Counted from the first letter of the stretch, positions 18,710-30,700 are shown. The stretch: DNA of 64,000 nucleotides from Hemerocallis citrina (GCA_017893485.1 CM030366.1:104505796-104569795), one strand, 5' to 3'. The notes: generated by a model not told the origin, from the sequence alone. Translations and numbers: made by a program.

Positions 18710-20775
18710 CTTGATTATCAACGACTCACTTTCACCCTCCCAAAAGATAGACATTTTTCTTCCAAAAGTTTTCTCCCCAAAACTAATTTTTTCCCCCAAA
18801 ACTAAAATCATCCTCACTTTATTGTTATTTCTCTCTCCTCTTTTCACTTTTTTAGATTTCTCTATATATATATATATCTCTATCTCCCTACCAAGAAATT
18901 TAGATTTTTAGATTTCATGTTTATAAATTTTAGATTTTCAGATTTTTCTTCTTCTTTTGATTGCTCATATAGAAATTTTCACTGAGTTCCCTGATTGATT
19001 TCAAATGCAATGGATTATTGAAATGTATCTCTCTCTCTCTCTCTACACATAAATTTAGATTTTCAGATTTCATGTTTGTAAATTTCCGGACTTTCAATTT
19101 TTTATGCTTTTTTTATTGCTCATGTCGAAAATTTCACTGAATATCTTGATTGATTTCAAATAAAATGGAAGATTTAAATGGACTATGTTTGCCTGTTGAC
19201 ATGTACCTACGAAACGTCTTCGGAACGATGCAGCATATGAAAGTAAGCATTATAATGTTAGGAATATAAAAGAAAAAATTATTTGATTTAATATAAGAGA
19301 GTTGAAGGTTTCATACAAAAAAGGGAAAGTTACATGACCATTTATAGTGATGTTATCCATTGCAGGAAACAATGAAAAGTCAGACAGATGTTGTTGTTTG
19401 GTCCTAATGAATAACTTGCTCTGTATATCAAGGAGAAAAACTATTTGACGATTAACTTTGGTGTTCTCAGTGTATTCTACTATCAGATGTTAATATACTT
19501 TCTGAGATATACACTGTAATAATGTTTATGTATAATACTGGATACATTTACTTTCCAATATTTCGGATGCAAGAATTTGAAACCTCCAACATGGAGTTTA
19601 TGTAGCTCAAGTTTGAATAATACGACAACAATTAGTTGTAAATAAAAGTCCATGATTGAATAATTATATATTGGGGTGTAAAATTCAACTTCTTAGAATT
19701 TTGAGGGTGCAAAATGATGAAATTTAACTTTTTAGTAGATATTTGCTACTTTCAGTGTAATTTTAGATGTTGAAATTTATCCAAGTGAATATCCATTTAA
19801 ATCTTCCATTGTATTTTAAATCAATCAAGATACTTGACGAAATTTTCTAAATTAGCAATCAAAAGAAGCAAAAAATCTAAAAATCTCAAATTTACATACA
19901 AACATAAAATTTGAAAATCTAAATTTCTAGATAGAGATAGAGATAGAGAGAGAGAGAAATCTAAAAAAGTTAACAGAAGAAAGAGAAATAGCAATAAAGT
20001 GATGAGAATTTATGTTTTGTTTTGTTTTTTTTTTTTGGTTTTTTTGGGTTTTTTTTTTTGGGGGGGGTCAGTTTTGGGGAGAATTTTTTTGGAGAAAATA
20101 GTCTTTTGGGAGAGTGAATGCGAGCCATTGATTTTGTTTCAAATGAAGGAGAGCCACTTGATAGCCTTTTTTCAAACTGTCTTGTGATTTATTATATAGA
20201 TATTCACTTGGATAAATTTCAACCTCTAAAGTTACACTGAAAGTAGCAAATATCTCCTCAAAAGTTGAATTTCATCATTTTGCACCCTCAATGTTCTAAG
20301 AAGTTTAATTTTACACCCTCATTTATAATTATTCAAACATGGACGTTTATTTACAACTAACTGTTGTCGTACTATTCAAACTTGAGCTACATAAACTCCA
20401 TGATGGAAGTTTCAGATTCATACATCTGAAATGCTAGAAAGTAAATGTATCCAATATGATACATGAATATTATTATAGTGTACATCTCAAATATTTTTTC
20501 TCCTTGATATACAGAGCAAGTTCTTCATTAGAACTAAACAACAACATTTGTCTGGCTTTTCACTGCTTCCTGCAATGGATAACATCACTATATATGGCCA
20601 TGTAAGTTTTTTTTGTTTTTTTGCTTTTTTTTTGTTTTTTGTTTTCTTTATGACATCTACAACTCTTTCATATTAAATCAATTGATTTCTTCTTTTATAT
20701 TCTTGACATTGTAATGCTTACTATCATATGTTGCTTCACTCCGAAGATGTGTCGTAGGCACGTGTCCATGTGCAA
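18710..20775. repeat. Interlocked inverted repeats (A-B-A'-B')
   Basis: Four blocks of about 0.35-0.6 kb are arranged so that block 3 is the inverted copy of block 1 and block 4 the inverted copy of block 2. Block A is about 18710-19180, B about 19186-19790, A' about 19795-20140 and B' about 20195-20775. Examples: A ends with ggaagatttaaatgg and A' starts ccatttaaatcttcc. B ends atccaagtgaatat and B' starts atattcacttggat. Arms are diverged by substitutions and small indels. Simple GA/CT and T runs lie inside. No gene is seen. Confidence 0.8.
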
Positions 20776-21112
20776 ACCTAGTAGATTAATAAAATGAATT
20801 AATAAGTGGGCCAAATTGTGTGTGTGTGGCTGGTGCGTGTGGGGTTCGAATGGGGATTTCATGAAGGTGGCAAGAGTGTCACGTGTATGGAGTGTGGCCA
20901 TGCAACATGAAGTAAGTTGATATGTTAGGGTAATCCCATATCAGCCAACACATTAGAAATGAGTGAGTTAAATAACTTAAGCTAAGGATCAAAGGGTACA
21001 TACAAATTATGACACATTTTGTAACGCAAGTTTGTGGTGGATCGTTGTTAAGATTTTCGCGTGTGTGCACGCGACTATGTGTGCACAGCTGAGTGGGGCT
21101 CGGGGCGTTACA
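20776..21112 (+). repeat. LTR fragment (3' end)
   Basis: The block ends in ggggctcggggcgttaca, the usual end of a Tekay-type LTR and close to the end of the LTR at 54205-54707 (ggggcggggcgttaca). An upstream tcccatat stretch also recalls that LTR. The left end is missing, lost at the inverted-repeat boundary, and no primer site follows. Confidence 0.5.
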
Positions 21113-21489
21113 CAGCTACAGCCATCCGAAGCTACTAACAAGATTTCAAGCGTTCCTAGAAGCTGTATATGTCCTTCTAATTGAGTTGACAATAGCGAAA
21201 TACTCCTCGAAGGCTGTTAGAAGAATGTAGGGAAAAATCATAGTGGATCAGGGTCGTACAACCTCAGTGCGCATCTCAAAACTTCTAAGGGCAGTACAGT
21301 TATTTCCGTTGGCAGCAGGCATGCTAGAAGAATATGGGCCATCTCCAGGTCCATCAACTCACCCCGGTCAGCAATCAAGGCTATCTTACAGCCTAACAAA
21401 TAGGGGATTTACAGGTTATCACAGTTGTGAGTCAAATCCCCCAAACTAGGGATTGAACAACAAATTTCTTAACCATGGATTCTTTCCTG

Positions 21490-22236
21490 TCTGGCTCATC
21501 CTCCAAGGTTTATAAATACTTCTACCTTTCCACTATTAACAGATAATAAACATTTCTGTAATTAAACGCAGCTTTGACTTTTGGTTACTAACTTGATCAT
21601 CGGAAAGCCTGTCGCCCGAGAATAATCTAGTTGTTTCAGAATTTTTTGTAGGTGCTCAATGGCCAAAATCCAGCAGATCCAAAAAATTCAACCACATACT
21701 AGCCTCACATATGGATCTGATAGAGGGTTGAGATCTAAACTTTCCATAAAATACAAAAACTCAATATATTTTGCCCCCACACCGAAACAGCAGCATGAAC
21801 TGTTATCACTAGTCTTGCATCAATAGCACAATTGACATGCCCACAGTTAGTAGTTGCTAGATCTGGCTCATCCTCCAAGGTCTATAAATACTTCTACCTC
21901 TCCACTATTAACAGATAATAAACATTTCTGTAATTAAACGCAGCTTTGACTTTTGGTTACTAACTTGATCATCGGAAGGCCTGTCGCCCGAGAATAATCT
22001 AGTTGTTTCAGAATTTTTTGCAGGTGCTCAGTGGCCAAAATCCACCAGATCCAAAAAAATTCAACCACATACTAGCCTCACATATGGATCTGATAGAGGG
22101 TTGAGACCTAAACTTTCCATAAAATACAAAAACTCAATATATTTTGCCCCCACACCGAAACAGCAGCATGAACTGTTATCACTAGTCTTGCATCAATAGC
22201 ACAACTGACATGCCCACAGTTAGTAGTTTGCTAGAT
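21490..22236 (+). repeat. Tandem duplication (about 372 bp x 2) of a Tat-like LTR segment
   Basis: The unit starting tctggctcatcctccaagg at 21490 repeats at 21862, and both run to the phrase cccacagttagtagtt. Within each, acttgatcatcggaa and gcccccacaccgaaa recall the R-U5 part of the Tat LTRs (compare 16605-17173 and 31309-31884). The copies differ by only a few bases, so the duplication is younger than the LTR itself. The TATA-like tataaatac is repeated in both. Confidence 0.75.
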
Positions 22237-22461
22237 CTTCTGATTGTAGGAGCTGAAACTCGAGTTATGTGGAGCGCCCAAGTTAGAGTTGAACCTTTGA
22301 ATAATGTAATTGTGATGGAAATTCAAATGTACACATTGTTGTACAAATAATAAGGAATCTGTAAATAATGTCTAAATTTTCTATGGATTTGTACTGTGTT
22401 ATGTACTAGTAAAAGAATTTAGAAGTGTCACGAGTTTCCAGTAAACGTAAATTGGGGTGTT
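22237..22461 (+). repeat. LTR-like fragment ending ggggtgttaca
   Basis: This block ends with aaattggggtgttaca, a typical Ty3-type LTR terminus, but its beginning cannot be located. Otherwise nothing is recognised from 22237 to 22711. Confidence 0.35.
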
Positions 22462-22711
22462 ACACTTACCACTAGGCTACTAGTGCACTTTCCATCTTTA
22501 TATATATAACAAACACAAACAAAAAACACAGACACATCAATTAATTAATAACTAGCTATAACTCAACAGCTTGAAGGAATGACATATAATGGGTCTGAAT
22601 ACGTGATTCTAATGTTAAATCAATTAATAGGAAATGCAAAAATATGAACAAGTAATATGGTTATTCCCATCGGCAGTAGACCAAGAGATGATTGTCATGA
22701 CAAGCCGCCAT

Positions 22712-22908
22712 TTAAATTTGTATAATCTGAAACATTGATAAACGGAGAACCTGAAAGACACGAGTAAAATGAGATGATTCACATCGACCAATCAAAGTAG
22801 GTATCGAAGAAGAAAAGAGAGAATAACCAAATTTACAGTTATAATCTACCCAGCTTATGCGCTGTTTAGTCAAATCGTATAGGAAAATCTTGTATTTAAG
22901 TACAAGAT
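22712..22908 (-). pseudogene. Last exon of an A1 aspartic protease (aspartic proteinase-like)
   Basis: The minus strand has an acceptor CTCTCTTTGCAG followed by an exon reading DLVLKYKIFLYDLTKQRISW, then VDYNC and a short tail to a stop at 22712. Pepsin-like plant proteases of the aspartic proteinase-like 2 group end in the same way, with the last exon starting after the glycine of ILG and the fold closing at W-x-x-Y-x-C. The exon itself is open. No other exon was found within several kb. The N-terminal and middle exons of the same family lie at 50881-51725 on the same strand. They may belong to one gene that has been split by transposons, or this may be a stray fragment. Confidence 0.7.
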
Positions 22909-24238
22909 CTGCAAAGAGAGATGGAAGATTAACACAGTTAATAGCAGTGGAATTTATTGGAAGAAGAATAATGCAACAGATGCACCTATGCATTCAAGAA
23001 AAGGGTTTGACTCCCAATTTATAGGATTATCTAACACTGGTACATGGTCAAGTAATTGTCAGAATGCCCAATTCGTATCCAACTAGAACGGAATAGCCAA
23101 ACCGAAGCTCAAGGTTGGTATGTGTTTAAAAACACAACTGAATGTGTCAAGCCTAGGCTTTCGATTGATCTCCTTCATTATTTGGCCTTTCATTTGGGAA
23201 AGTAAGGATTCAAAATTGTGATCCTAGGCATGCTACATGGATTTTATTAGACTGCATGGATACTTAAAATTGAGCTTGCATGGTTATTCAAAGGGACAGA
23301 TACACACTAATACCAAACCACATCTCCAAAGATTAATCTTTCCTAACGAATTCAAAACTACAAATTATAGTATAAGCTCTCAAATGTCAAATATTTTAGT
23401 ATTCAGAGAGAGAATATAATTAAATCACAAATGTCTAGATTATTAACTATAACCATTTTCTTCCATGGCGAGTCACTTTGTTTAAGATCTCCCAAGGAAA
23501 CCTTTTTGAGAAGGCTAAATATTAATTATGTGAGAATGACTTTCCTTTTGGGCTGTTTGGAGGCATCAAACTTGGGTGAGAATGTGAGAAAAAAGACAAT
23601 GTACAAAACTTTTATATCCAATTGCTAATTGTTACCAAATGAAAGGAAAAAAACCTTTAGAACCAACATACCGATGAAGCCAGGCACACAGATTGATCAA
23701 AAGTTGGCCCATCCAATTTCCACAGCTTAAGCTGGGATTTTGTTGCAGTAAGTGGTACATTTAATTAGTTAAAAATTTAACCGGATCCTAAAGAATTATT
23801 AATCTTAAATATTCATGTAATATCAATTCAATTGTACTTTATACCATACAATTCATCATTAGTTTTTCAACTGAAATTAATAATTTGGGTGCCTAAACTT
23901 TTAATCTGCAGTGAGGCCCCAAAAAACCATAATGTATTTTAAAAAGTAAACAAGATTTTTGATTTCTCACTTTCTAAATTTTTACAAGTTGGTACCAAAT
24001 AGCCCGTGTAACAGGTGTAGTGGCTAGACCTTTTTTTTTCTTTCTTTTTGATAGGATTGGAGTGACTAGACTTATTTTAATAGTATTTTATATCACATAT
24101 ATACTAAGAAATTTGCAGCTCTATACTGAAAAAGAAACAAGCATTATCAACCAAAATAATTCAAGACAATATATACAAAATGTCCCTACAGCTACCAAAC
24201 TCTGAAATTGGTCTGAGGGTTCAGAGATGTATCTCTAA
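22909..24238. other. No gene recognised
   Basis: I saw no conserved exon here. A minus-strand stretch near 23670-23770 ends in a donor-like ATCG-GTATG and could be an exon remnant, but its translation is not recognisable. It might hold missing introns of the protease gene on either side. Confidence 0.4.
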
Positions 24239-24386
24239 TCTCTAATATTATAATGGAAGAAGGGCTTAGTGTCATTTGTCATTGTGTCATTTTGTCAACA
24301 CGTGCAGCGCACGTGTCGGTAGATTTTTTTTCCTTTTCATTCCCCTCCCCATTTTCTCCACGTGCAACGCACGTGTATAATACTAG
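24239..24386 (+). mobile_element. Miniature non-autonomous Helitron
   Basis: The sequence starts TCTCTAATATTATAATGG after an A and ends in a stem-loop (CACGTGC-AAC-GCACGTG, 24359-24375), a 7-base spacer and CTAG (24383-24386) followed by T. A 5' TC, a 3' hairpin, terminal CTRR and insertion between A and T are the hallmarks of Helitrons. A second, almost identical stem-loop lies inside at 24299-24315. An alternative start seven bases earlier, at 24232, cannot be excluded. It encodes nothing and would depend on a RepHel protein elsewhere. Confidence 0.75.
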
Positions 24387-24916
24387 TATTTATAGTCCAA
24401 CATGTTCCGTGAGTCAAGTAACCATTTGTTGGATAACGATATTTTCTAATTTTTTATAATTTGCTTTAATTACATGCGATGTTGGATTTGTACTTGAGAG
24501 CACTAGGGTCATCTAAAATGTCCATTCCGCTTCAACATAACTGCAAAATTGTGGGGAGCATTGAGGGATTTATATTTTACTTCCAACAAATTAACTAAAC
24601 TGTTCATAGCTGGCCATTTGTGGAATTACATCATGATGTGGAAATAGTATGATTCTGTTGTAGACAAACTCATTAAGGTAACTAGTCGATATACCTCCTA
24701 GCTAGTATTGTCATTCCACCTTGGTTGTTCATCCAGCCCAAACAACAAATATTATAATCTTCCTGTAAAAGGGAAATAAAAGTGACTGTAGAATTAGAGT
24801 TTTAACAGTATATATATACTTCTTCTATTGTGGACTGAATAATGACTGAGACAACATAAAACTTTTGGGACAACTTACAGCAGAAACTCGTTGTATTAGG
24901 TACTTCTCCGGCTTTA
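24387..24916. other. No feature recognised
   Basis: Unremarkable AT-rich DNA between the Helitron and the next LTR element. Confidence 0.5.
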
Positions 24917-24921
24917 TATTC

Positions 24922-25497
24922 TGATATGGCTAAAAATGGGATTAAATCGGGACAGTTCAAATCGGGCACGAATCTTATAGCTCTCAGGAGTAAAACGGTA
25001 ATTTCACCTACAAACAGATCGGAAATAGAAACTGGGTCTTTCTTCAAAGCCCAATAACCCATAAACAGATCTACCTTACTGGGTACAGGTCTCAACCCGT
25101 TACAAACCAGATCAGAAGGATAAAGAAGAATTCAGATTCATAATTATTCCTAAGAGGTGGTCTTAACCACTTCTATCCATCCACACCGGGAAGTAGAAAT
25201 TTGCTCCTATCTCGAAACAGATCCCAAAGGCAACTATAAAAACTCCTCTCCCCCCACCATAAGGAGGTAATCAATCTTTCTATACCAAAATCTCTTTCAT
25301 AATCATTCAGATTACTGACAAGAGCGTCGGAGGGTGCGTCGCCGGAATCAACCCCGGTGTCTCGCACTTTTTGCAGGTCACGACAGCAGCGGGAAACCAG
25401 TCGAACGCCTGTGAAAGTATACAGGGTTGACTCATTCGATTTCCTACGAACCCACAAATTCTATCTGTTTGCTCCCACACCGAAATCAGCAGCAATA
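24922..25497 (+). repeat. 5' LTR of the TR-GAG element (576 bp)
   Basis: Begins TGATATGGCTAAAAATGGG and ends CAGCAGCAATA; the usual terminal CA has become TA here, while the other copy ends GCAACA. A TATA-like ctataaaaact lies near 25235. It is homologous to 16605-17173 (inverted). Confidence 0.92.
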
Positions 25498-25500
25498 GAT

Positions 25501-25518
25501 TGGCACCGTCTGTGGGAA
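25501..25518 (+). other. Primer-binding site of the TR-GAG element
   Basis: TGGCACCGTCTGTGGGAA follows the LTR after the three bases gat. It differs by one base from the primer site of the Tat element. Confidence 0.85.
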
Positions 25519-26189
25519 ACGAAAAAGCAACCCAACCTAACTTCATCAGCGAGATTAGTTTCAAGCCATGCATCGAAAAGAGAAGGGGAAGGCAGCGGTC
25601 TCCAGCCTGAAGAACGACTTCTCTTCCTCCTCCCCTTCCTCCAGCTCAAGGTGCTCCTCCTCAACAGGCCCCTCCAGGGTCTCGGGGGGCTGCCCAGGGG
25701 GGCTCTCGTAGGAGTCGTCCAAAGCAACATCCTCCTCAGGACCATGTCGTGGTCCACAATCCTCCACTTGACTCTATGCCTTCTCAAAGCCCTCCCAAGC
25801 GGGATCTCCGTCAAGTGATTGCCAACCGCCAAAAGGGGGTCGACCTACGAACTCGTCTGAATGGATGGTGAGCCCTGAGGGGAGTCCATCAACCTGAGCA
25901 CCCAGGGGTCTAAAGAGTCCGGACCCCCCGCCGACCGAGCACCAGAAGATCCCCTCCCCCGAGGAGGCAAAGAGAGTCCTCTCAACGTCATCGGCGGAGA
26001 ACTCATTCTCCAGTAAGCTGAGCCACACATAGGGATCGCCAAGCTGGAGAGGCACCAGTCACAAGGGCGGAGTTTCAAGGTTTTCAGAAGGCGGTTCTGT
26101 GGGCCCTCAACGCTGCTCCCAACCACGAGCAACGGGCACCTAGTTCTCAACCTGCCCCAAGCCGTCACCACCGCACTCCTAGTCCCCTT
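25519..26189 (+). other. Leader of the TR-GAG element
   Basis: GC-rich leader between the primer site and the recognisable Gag core. Overlapping frames on both strands are low complexity (glutamate, serine and proline rich) and match nothing I know. Confidence 0.5.
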
Positions 26190-27361
26190 TTGCATGGGAA
26201 AGAGTCTAGGGGATCAGCAGGATATGACCGATGGGAAGACTCGGTCTATCACCGTCTCCACGAGATGGAGAGGCGCCTTGGCCGACTTGACAGAGAAGAG
26301 GAACAATGGGCAAGGAATTTTTGCCGGAGTAGGCTCCCGTTCTCCCGAGCCATCATGGCAGCCCCGGTCTCGCAAAACTTTAAGCTCCCTAACTTTGAGT
26401 CATAGAACGGGGAGTCGGACCCCGCCGACCACATCGAGAGTTTTAAAATTCTCATGATGATCGACTAGGCTTCGGATGCGCTCCTTTGCAAGACCTTCCC
26501 TGCCACGCTGAAGGGGCTTGCGAGAGATTGATACTCTCGACTCGCCTCGGCCTCCATCTTCTCATTCGATCAGTTCGAAGGGCCTTTCCTTACTCATTTC
26601 GTGAGTAGCCACCGGGCCAAGAAAACAAATGTATCTTTGGTGACCCTTCGCCAAAGAAAGGGTGAACGCCTAAGAAATTACGTTCGGCGCTTCATCGCTG
26701 AAGCCCGGTCTATTGCCTCCATCAACCAAGAAGTAGCCTCTGCGGCATTCGAGTACAACGTCACTAACGCTGACCTAAAGGCGTCCCTTGCCAAGAAGCC
26801 TCCTCGAAACTTTTCAGAACTCCTGCTTAGGAGTGAGAAGTACATTCGAGTGGAAGAGGCTCTCAACCCCCCCCCCCACTCTCGAGGAATCATCTTCCGG
26901 GAACAAATGAAAGAATACAAGTGAAGAAGGGTCCTAGAAACTCTAGAGGGATGACAATGGCCAACACTGCCCAGTTCATCTTTTTGAGAAGTTCACCCCC
27001 CTCAATGCTAGTATATCAACAGTTCTTACGGAGGTGGACAAAGAAGGGCTACTCTGTGCTCCTCCTAGAATTAATACCCATGGCGAGAAAAGAGACAGGG
27101 ATAAGTGGTGCCACTTTCATAGGGACCACGGCCACGACACGGATGATTGTCGGGCTCTCAAAGAGGAGATCGAATAACTCATACAGCAGGGACACCTGGG
27201 CAAGTTCGTCCGAAGAGACGGGCCCGACCTTCCATCCCGAGGAGCCTTCAAGCGAACAGAGAGGTCCGCCGAGTTCCAAGATTCCGAACCTGGGGCCGTC
27301 CTCCACCTTATCCAAGGAGGTCCAATGGGGGGAGAACCCAACTCCTCCTAAGAGGCATTCA
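26190..27361 (+). pseudogene. Gag of the TR-GAG element, interrupted
   Basis: The plus strand encodes a Tat-type Gag: FSRAIMAAPVSQNFKLPNF, DPADHIESFKI, ASDALLCKTFPATLKG, ERLRNYVRRFIAEARSIA and KPPRNFSELLLRSEKYI. A zinc-knuckle-like WCHFHRDHGHDTDDC follows near 27110, with all three key cysteines or histidines that I can see. Stops interrupt it at about 26403, 26467 and 26529, with another after the frame at 26921 and one following the knuckle. It stops short of the protease: the trailing linker resembles that before the Tat protease and then breaks up. Confidence 0.85.
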
Positions 27362-27551
27362 CCCTATCGTAGAAGTAGGATCTCGATTTTCAGTAAGGCC
27401 GATGCTTGTAACCCGGCCAATAGCATGTAACAATGGTTCACCTCATCGAAGCGGCCATTTAGTTTATTTCAATAAAACTTAAACTTTTGTCTATTATTGC
27501 ACTTGCTTCATTTCTACTTCTCCGAGTCACTTCTACGACTTGCTAAATGGT

Positions 27552-28610
27552 AAGTTCGGAGTCCAGCTTGTCCTACGGAGACGCTCCCACAACTTACTAA
27601 GCTAAAAAGACGAGTTCGGAGTCCAACACTTAGTTCGACGTTGCCTTAGCCGCTTGTAAACAAGCAAGTGCAGGTGCAGCTCACCATTCGGAATTGCTCC
27701 TACAACTCGTCAACTCTCTTAACAACAAGTTCGGAGTCCAACACTTGGTTCGACGTTGCGTTAGCCGCTTGCAAACAAGCAAGTGCGGGGGCCGCTCACC
27801 ATCCCACAACTGTTGAACCTCTTCTCAACGAGTTCGGAGCTAAAACTCGTCCCTAGAGTTGCTCCTCAAACTTGTCTCCCCAACGGCTCTCTCCTAGAGC
27901 CAAGCTCTTCGCTCCGCTCGCTCCCAGAGCGGACCTCTTCTCAACGAGTTCGGAGCTAAAACTCTCCCCCAGAGTTTCTCTTCAAACTTGTCTCCCAAAT
28001 GGCTCTCTCTTAGAGCTAAGCTCTTTGCTCCGCTCGCTCACAGAGCGGACCTCTTCTCAATGAGTTCGGAGCTAAAACTCTCCCGTAGAGTTGCTCCTTA
28101 AACTTTTCTCCCCAACGGCTTTCTCCTAGAGCCAAGCCCTTCGCTCGGCTCGCTCCCAGAGCAGACCTATTCTCAACGAGTTCGGAGCTAAAACTCTCCC
28201 TTAGAGTTTCTCCTTAAGCTTGTCTCCCAAACGGCTCTCTCCTAGAGCCAAGCTCTTCGCTCTGTTCGCTCCCAGAGCGGACCTCTTCTCAATGAGTTCG
28301 GAGCTAAAACTCTCCCCTAGAGTTGCTCCTCAAACTTGTCTCCCAAATGGCTCTCTCCTAGAGCCAAGCTCTTCGCTCCGTTCGCTCCTAGAGCGGACCT
28401 CTTCTGAACGAGTTCGGAGCTAAAACTCTCCCCTAGAGTCGCTCCTCAAACTTGTCTCCCAAACGGTCTCTCTTCTAGAGCCAAGCTCTTCGCTCCGCTC
28501 GCCTCCAGAACGGACCTCTTCACAACAAGTTCGGAGCACGACTCTCCCCTAGAGTTGCTCCTCAGTCTAGTCTTCCAAGAACGGACTTCCCCTAGAGCCA
28601 TGCAAAGCTC
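27552..28610 (+). repeat. 116-bp tandem repeat array
   Basis: The landmark gagttcggagctaaaactc sits at 27830, 27946, 28062, 28178, 28294 and 28410, exactly 116 bp apart, with a last variant at 28527. A related but different unit (ttcggagtccaacact) sits at 27552, 27612 and 27727. Units contain agagccaagctcttcgctcc and a nearby agagcgg, so they can partly fold. Open frames of 60-70 codons across them are just the repeat being free of stops in one frame. Confidence 0.93.
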
Positions 28611-28759
28611 TTCTCAACTTTGCAAAGACGAAGATGTTGAGGGACTATCTCGACCTTGTAGAAGGATGATTCTCCAACTCATCTCTGGAGAGAACTTATA
28701 GATCTTTGAGATAGCTTCGAAACAAGGGGTCACACACCCAGATCCGACCTCCATAGCAC

Positions 28760-29175
28760 TGGGAACGTCGGTTATAATACAGCTACGCTGAAGCTCCCTT
28801 AGACATCGGCAACATGCGCCGAGCGTTCTTACCACCGACATCCAAATGTGAGAAAAATTCTCTCTTAGACTTCGGCACCATGCGCCGAGCGTTCTTGCCA
28901 CCGACGTCCAAATGTGAAGAAATCTCCTAGACTTCGGCAACGTGATCCGAGAGCTCTTGCCACCGAGCTCCAAACGCAAGAAAATGCGTTGACCAGTCAA
29001 CACAACTTGGACACGTGCCAGCCTCCCAGACCTCGGCAACATGATTCGAGAGCTCTTGCCACTGAGCTCCAAACGTGAGAAAATGCGTTGACGAGTCAAC
29101 GCTACTTGGACACGTGTCAGCCTCCTAGACTTCGGTAGTGTGATCCGAGAGCTCTTGCCACCTGAAGCTCAAATT
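28760..29175 (+). repeat. Degenerate repeats with cttcggcaa / gagctcttgccac
   Basis: The block tcggcaacatgcgccgagc, with cgttcttgccaccga following, recurs with changes about every 80-130 bp, at roughly 28805, 28868, 28934, 29031 and 29131. Later versions use gagagctcttgccac. A further copy lies near 30730. Coding potential is not apparent. Confidence 0.7.
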
Positions 29176-29239
29176 GGAGAAAAAATCTGCCTCAACATCC
29201 GCACTTAAATCAAGATCAAGCAGTGGTGATTAAAGCAAA

Positions 29240-30700
29240 AAGAGAGGAAAATACAAAGGGGTTAACGGGTCGGTTTGGACCCGTTATGGGACCCAAACCC
29301 GTTAACCCCCTTCTTCTCCACTCTCCCACTAAAAACCAAACAAAAAAAAGGCCCCAACATCTACTCCTTCAACATCGAGCTCCTCCCTCTTCGTCGAAGC
29401 TCCGAACCCAAACCTCCTTCATCGAACTCAACCTCGACACCATCACCGTCGAGCTCCACCGCCAAGCTTGCCTTCATTGTCTCCAAGCCAAGCCTCACCG
29501 AGCGCTTTGCTAGTTCGAACGCCATTACCGAGCTCAAACTCTCCTTCAAGCTCTGAGCTCTGCTGCTGAAGCTCTCTCATTGAACCCCTTCGACGTTCAC
29601 CTTGCCTCCACTTCGCAGAGCTCTCTCCTACGCCGAAGCTATCAACCGCCAGCATCGAGCCCCTCAAGCCGAGCTCCAACTCCGAACTTCATTATCTCTG
29701 AACTCCCGATCACATGCTCTGCGGTCAAGCTCAGACTCGCTCCTTGCCGCCTCGATCCGAGCATTCGTGACACCGGAGCCCAAATGAGAGAAAAGCTCCC
29801 ATTGTCTCCGTGCTCACAAGCTTCGAGCCCCACCGCCGAGCTCGCCTTCACTATTTCACGACACCGAGCTCCAACCTCTCATCGCCGAGCTCCAGCACTT
29901 CCTCGCCGAACTCCGCTCTCACCGAAGGCCCCTGTCGACCTCAGTCGTCGCCGAGCTCCAACCTCTCATCGCCGAGCTCCAACGACGAGCTCCAATGCTT
30001 CTTCGTCGAACTCTGCTCTTGCCGAAGGCCCCGTCGACCTCAGTCGTCGCCGAGCTCCCCATCGCGAGCTCGTACCCATCGCCATGGCTTCGACGAGCTT
30101 CCACCTTCGCGAAGCTTCACCATCATCAACCGCCCTTCTTGCTCGTCGAAGCTTCGCCGAGCTCTACTGAGGCTCAGTTGCCGACCTCCTACTTTGCGAG
30201 CTCCCCTCGCAGAGCGCTACTCTCGAGCTCCAACACCGAACCCATTATCGAGCTCCTGCGCCTATGTTGAGCACCGGAGCTGAGCTTCGACCCCGACCGC
30301 CGAGCTCAAAGGCTCCGCCTCTGTTCTTACCGAGCTCCGAGCTCCGAGCTCCTCCACCGTCGCCAATCACTCCGAGCTCCGCCTCCGTCAAAGCTCCGCC
30401 CAAACAGTCAAGCTCTGCTCTCCCCTGTCTCCGAGCTCTCCCTACCGAAGCATCGTGCTCCACGATGCCTATCCCGAGCGAGCTCTGTCGAGCTCTCCTC
30501 TCCGCTGTCAATGAGCCACCTTCATTAACTCTGCCGAAGCTCTCCTTCGCTAGCGTCGAGCTCCCCATGACGAGCTCCAATGACACCTTCGACGAAGGAA
30601 AAGGGTGGAGCCGAAGAATAGTCGAAGACGAAAAGCAGATGCCAAAGAAGACGAAGGCAGAAAGAAAGAAAAAAAGAGAGAGAGAGTCAACGCAATGCCG
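29240..30700 (+). repeat. GAGCTC-rich, GC-rich filler
   Basis: The palindrome GAGCTC occurs about 28 times in roughly 1.2 kb (29375-30575), usually as cgagctcc, against an expectation of less than one. Long open frames on both strands (for example 29580-30170 plus) are serine, proline, arginine and leucine rich and reflect the repeat. I see no known protein domain. The segment occupies the place where pol would be in an autonomous element. Confidence 0.75.

Noticed and set aside
20740..20775. Helitron 3' end (hairpin then CTAG) at the end of block B'
   Set aside because: The stem is weak and its counterpart in block B lacks the CTAG context. No matching 5' end was seen.
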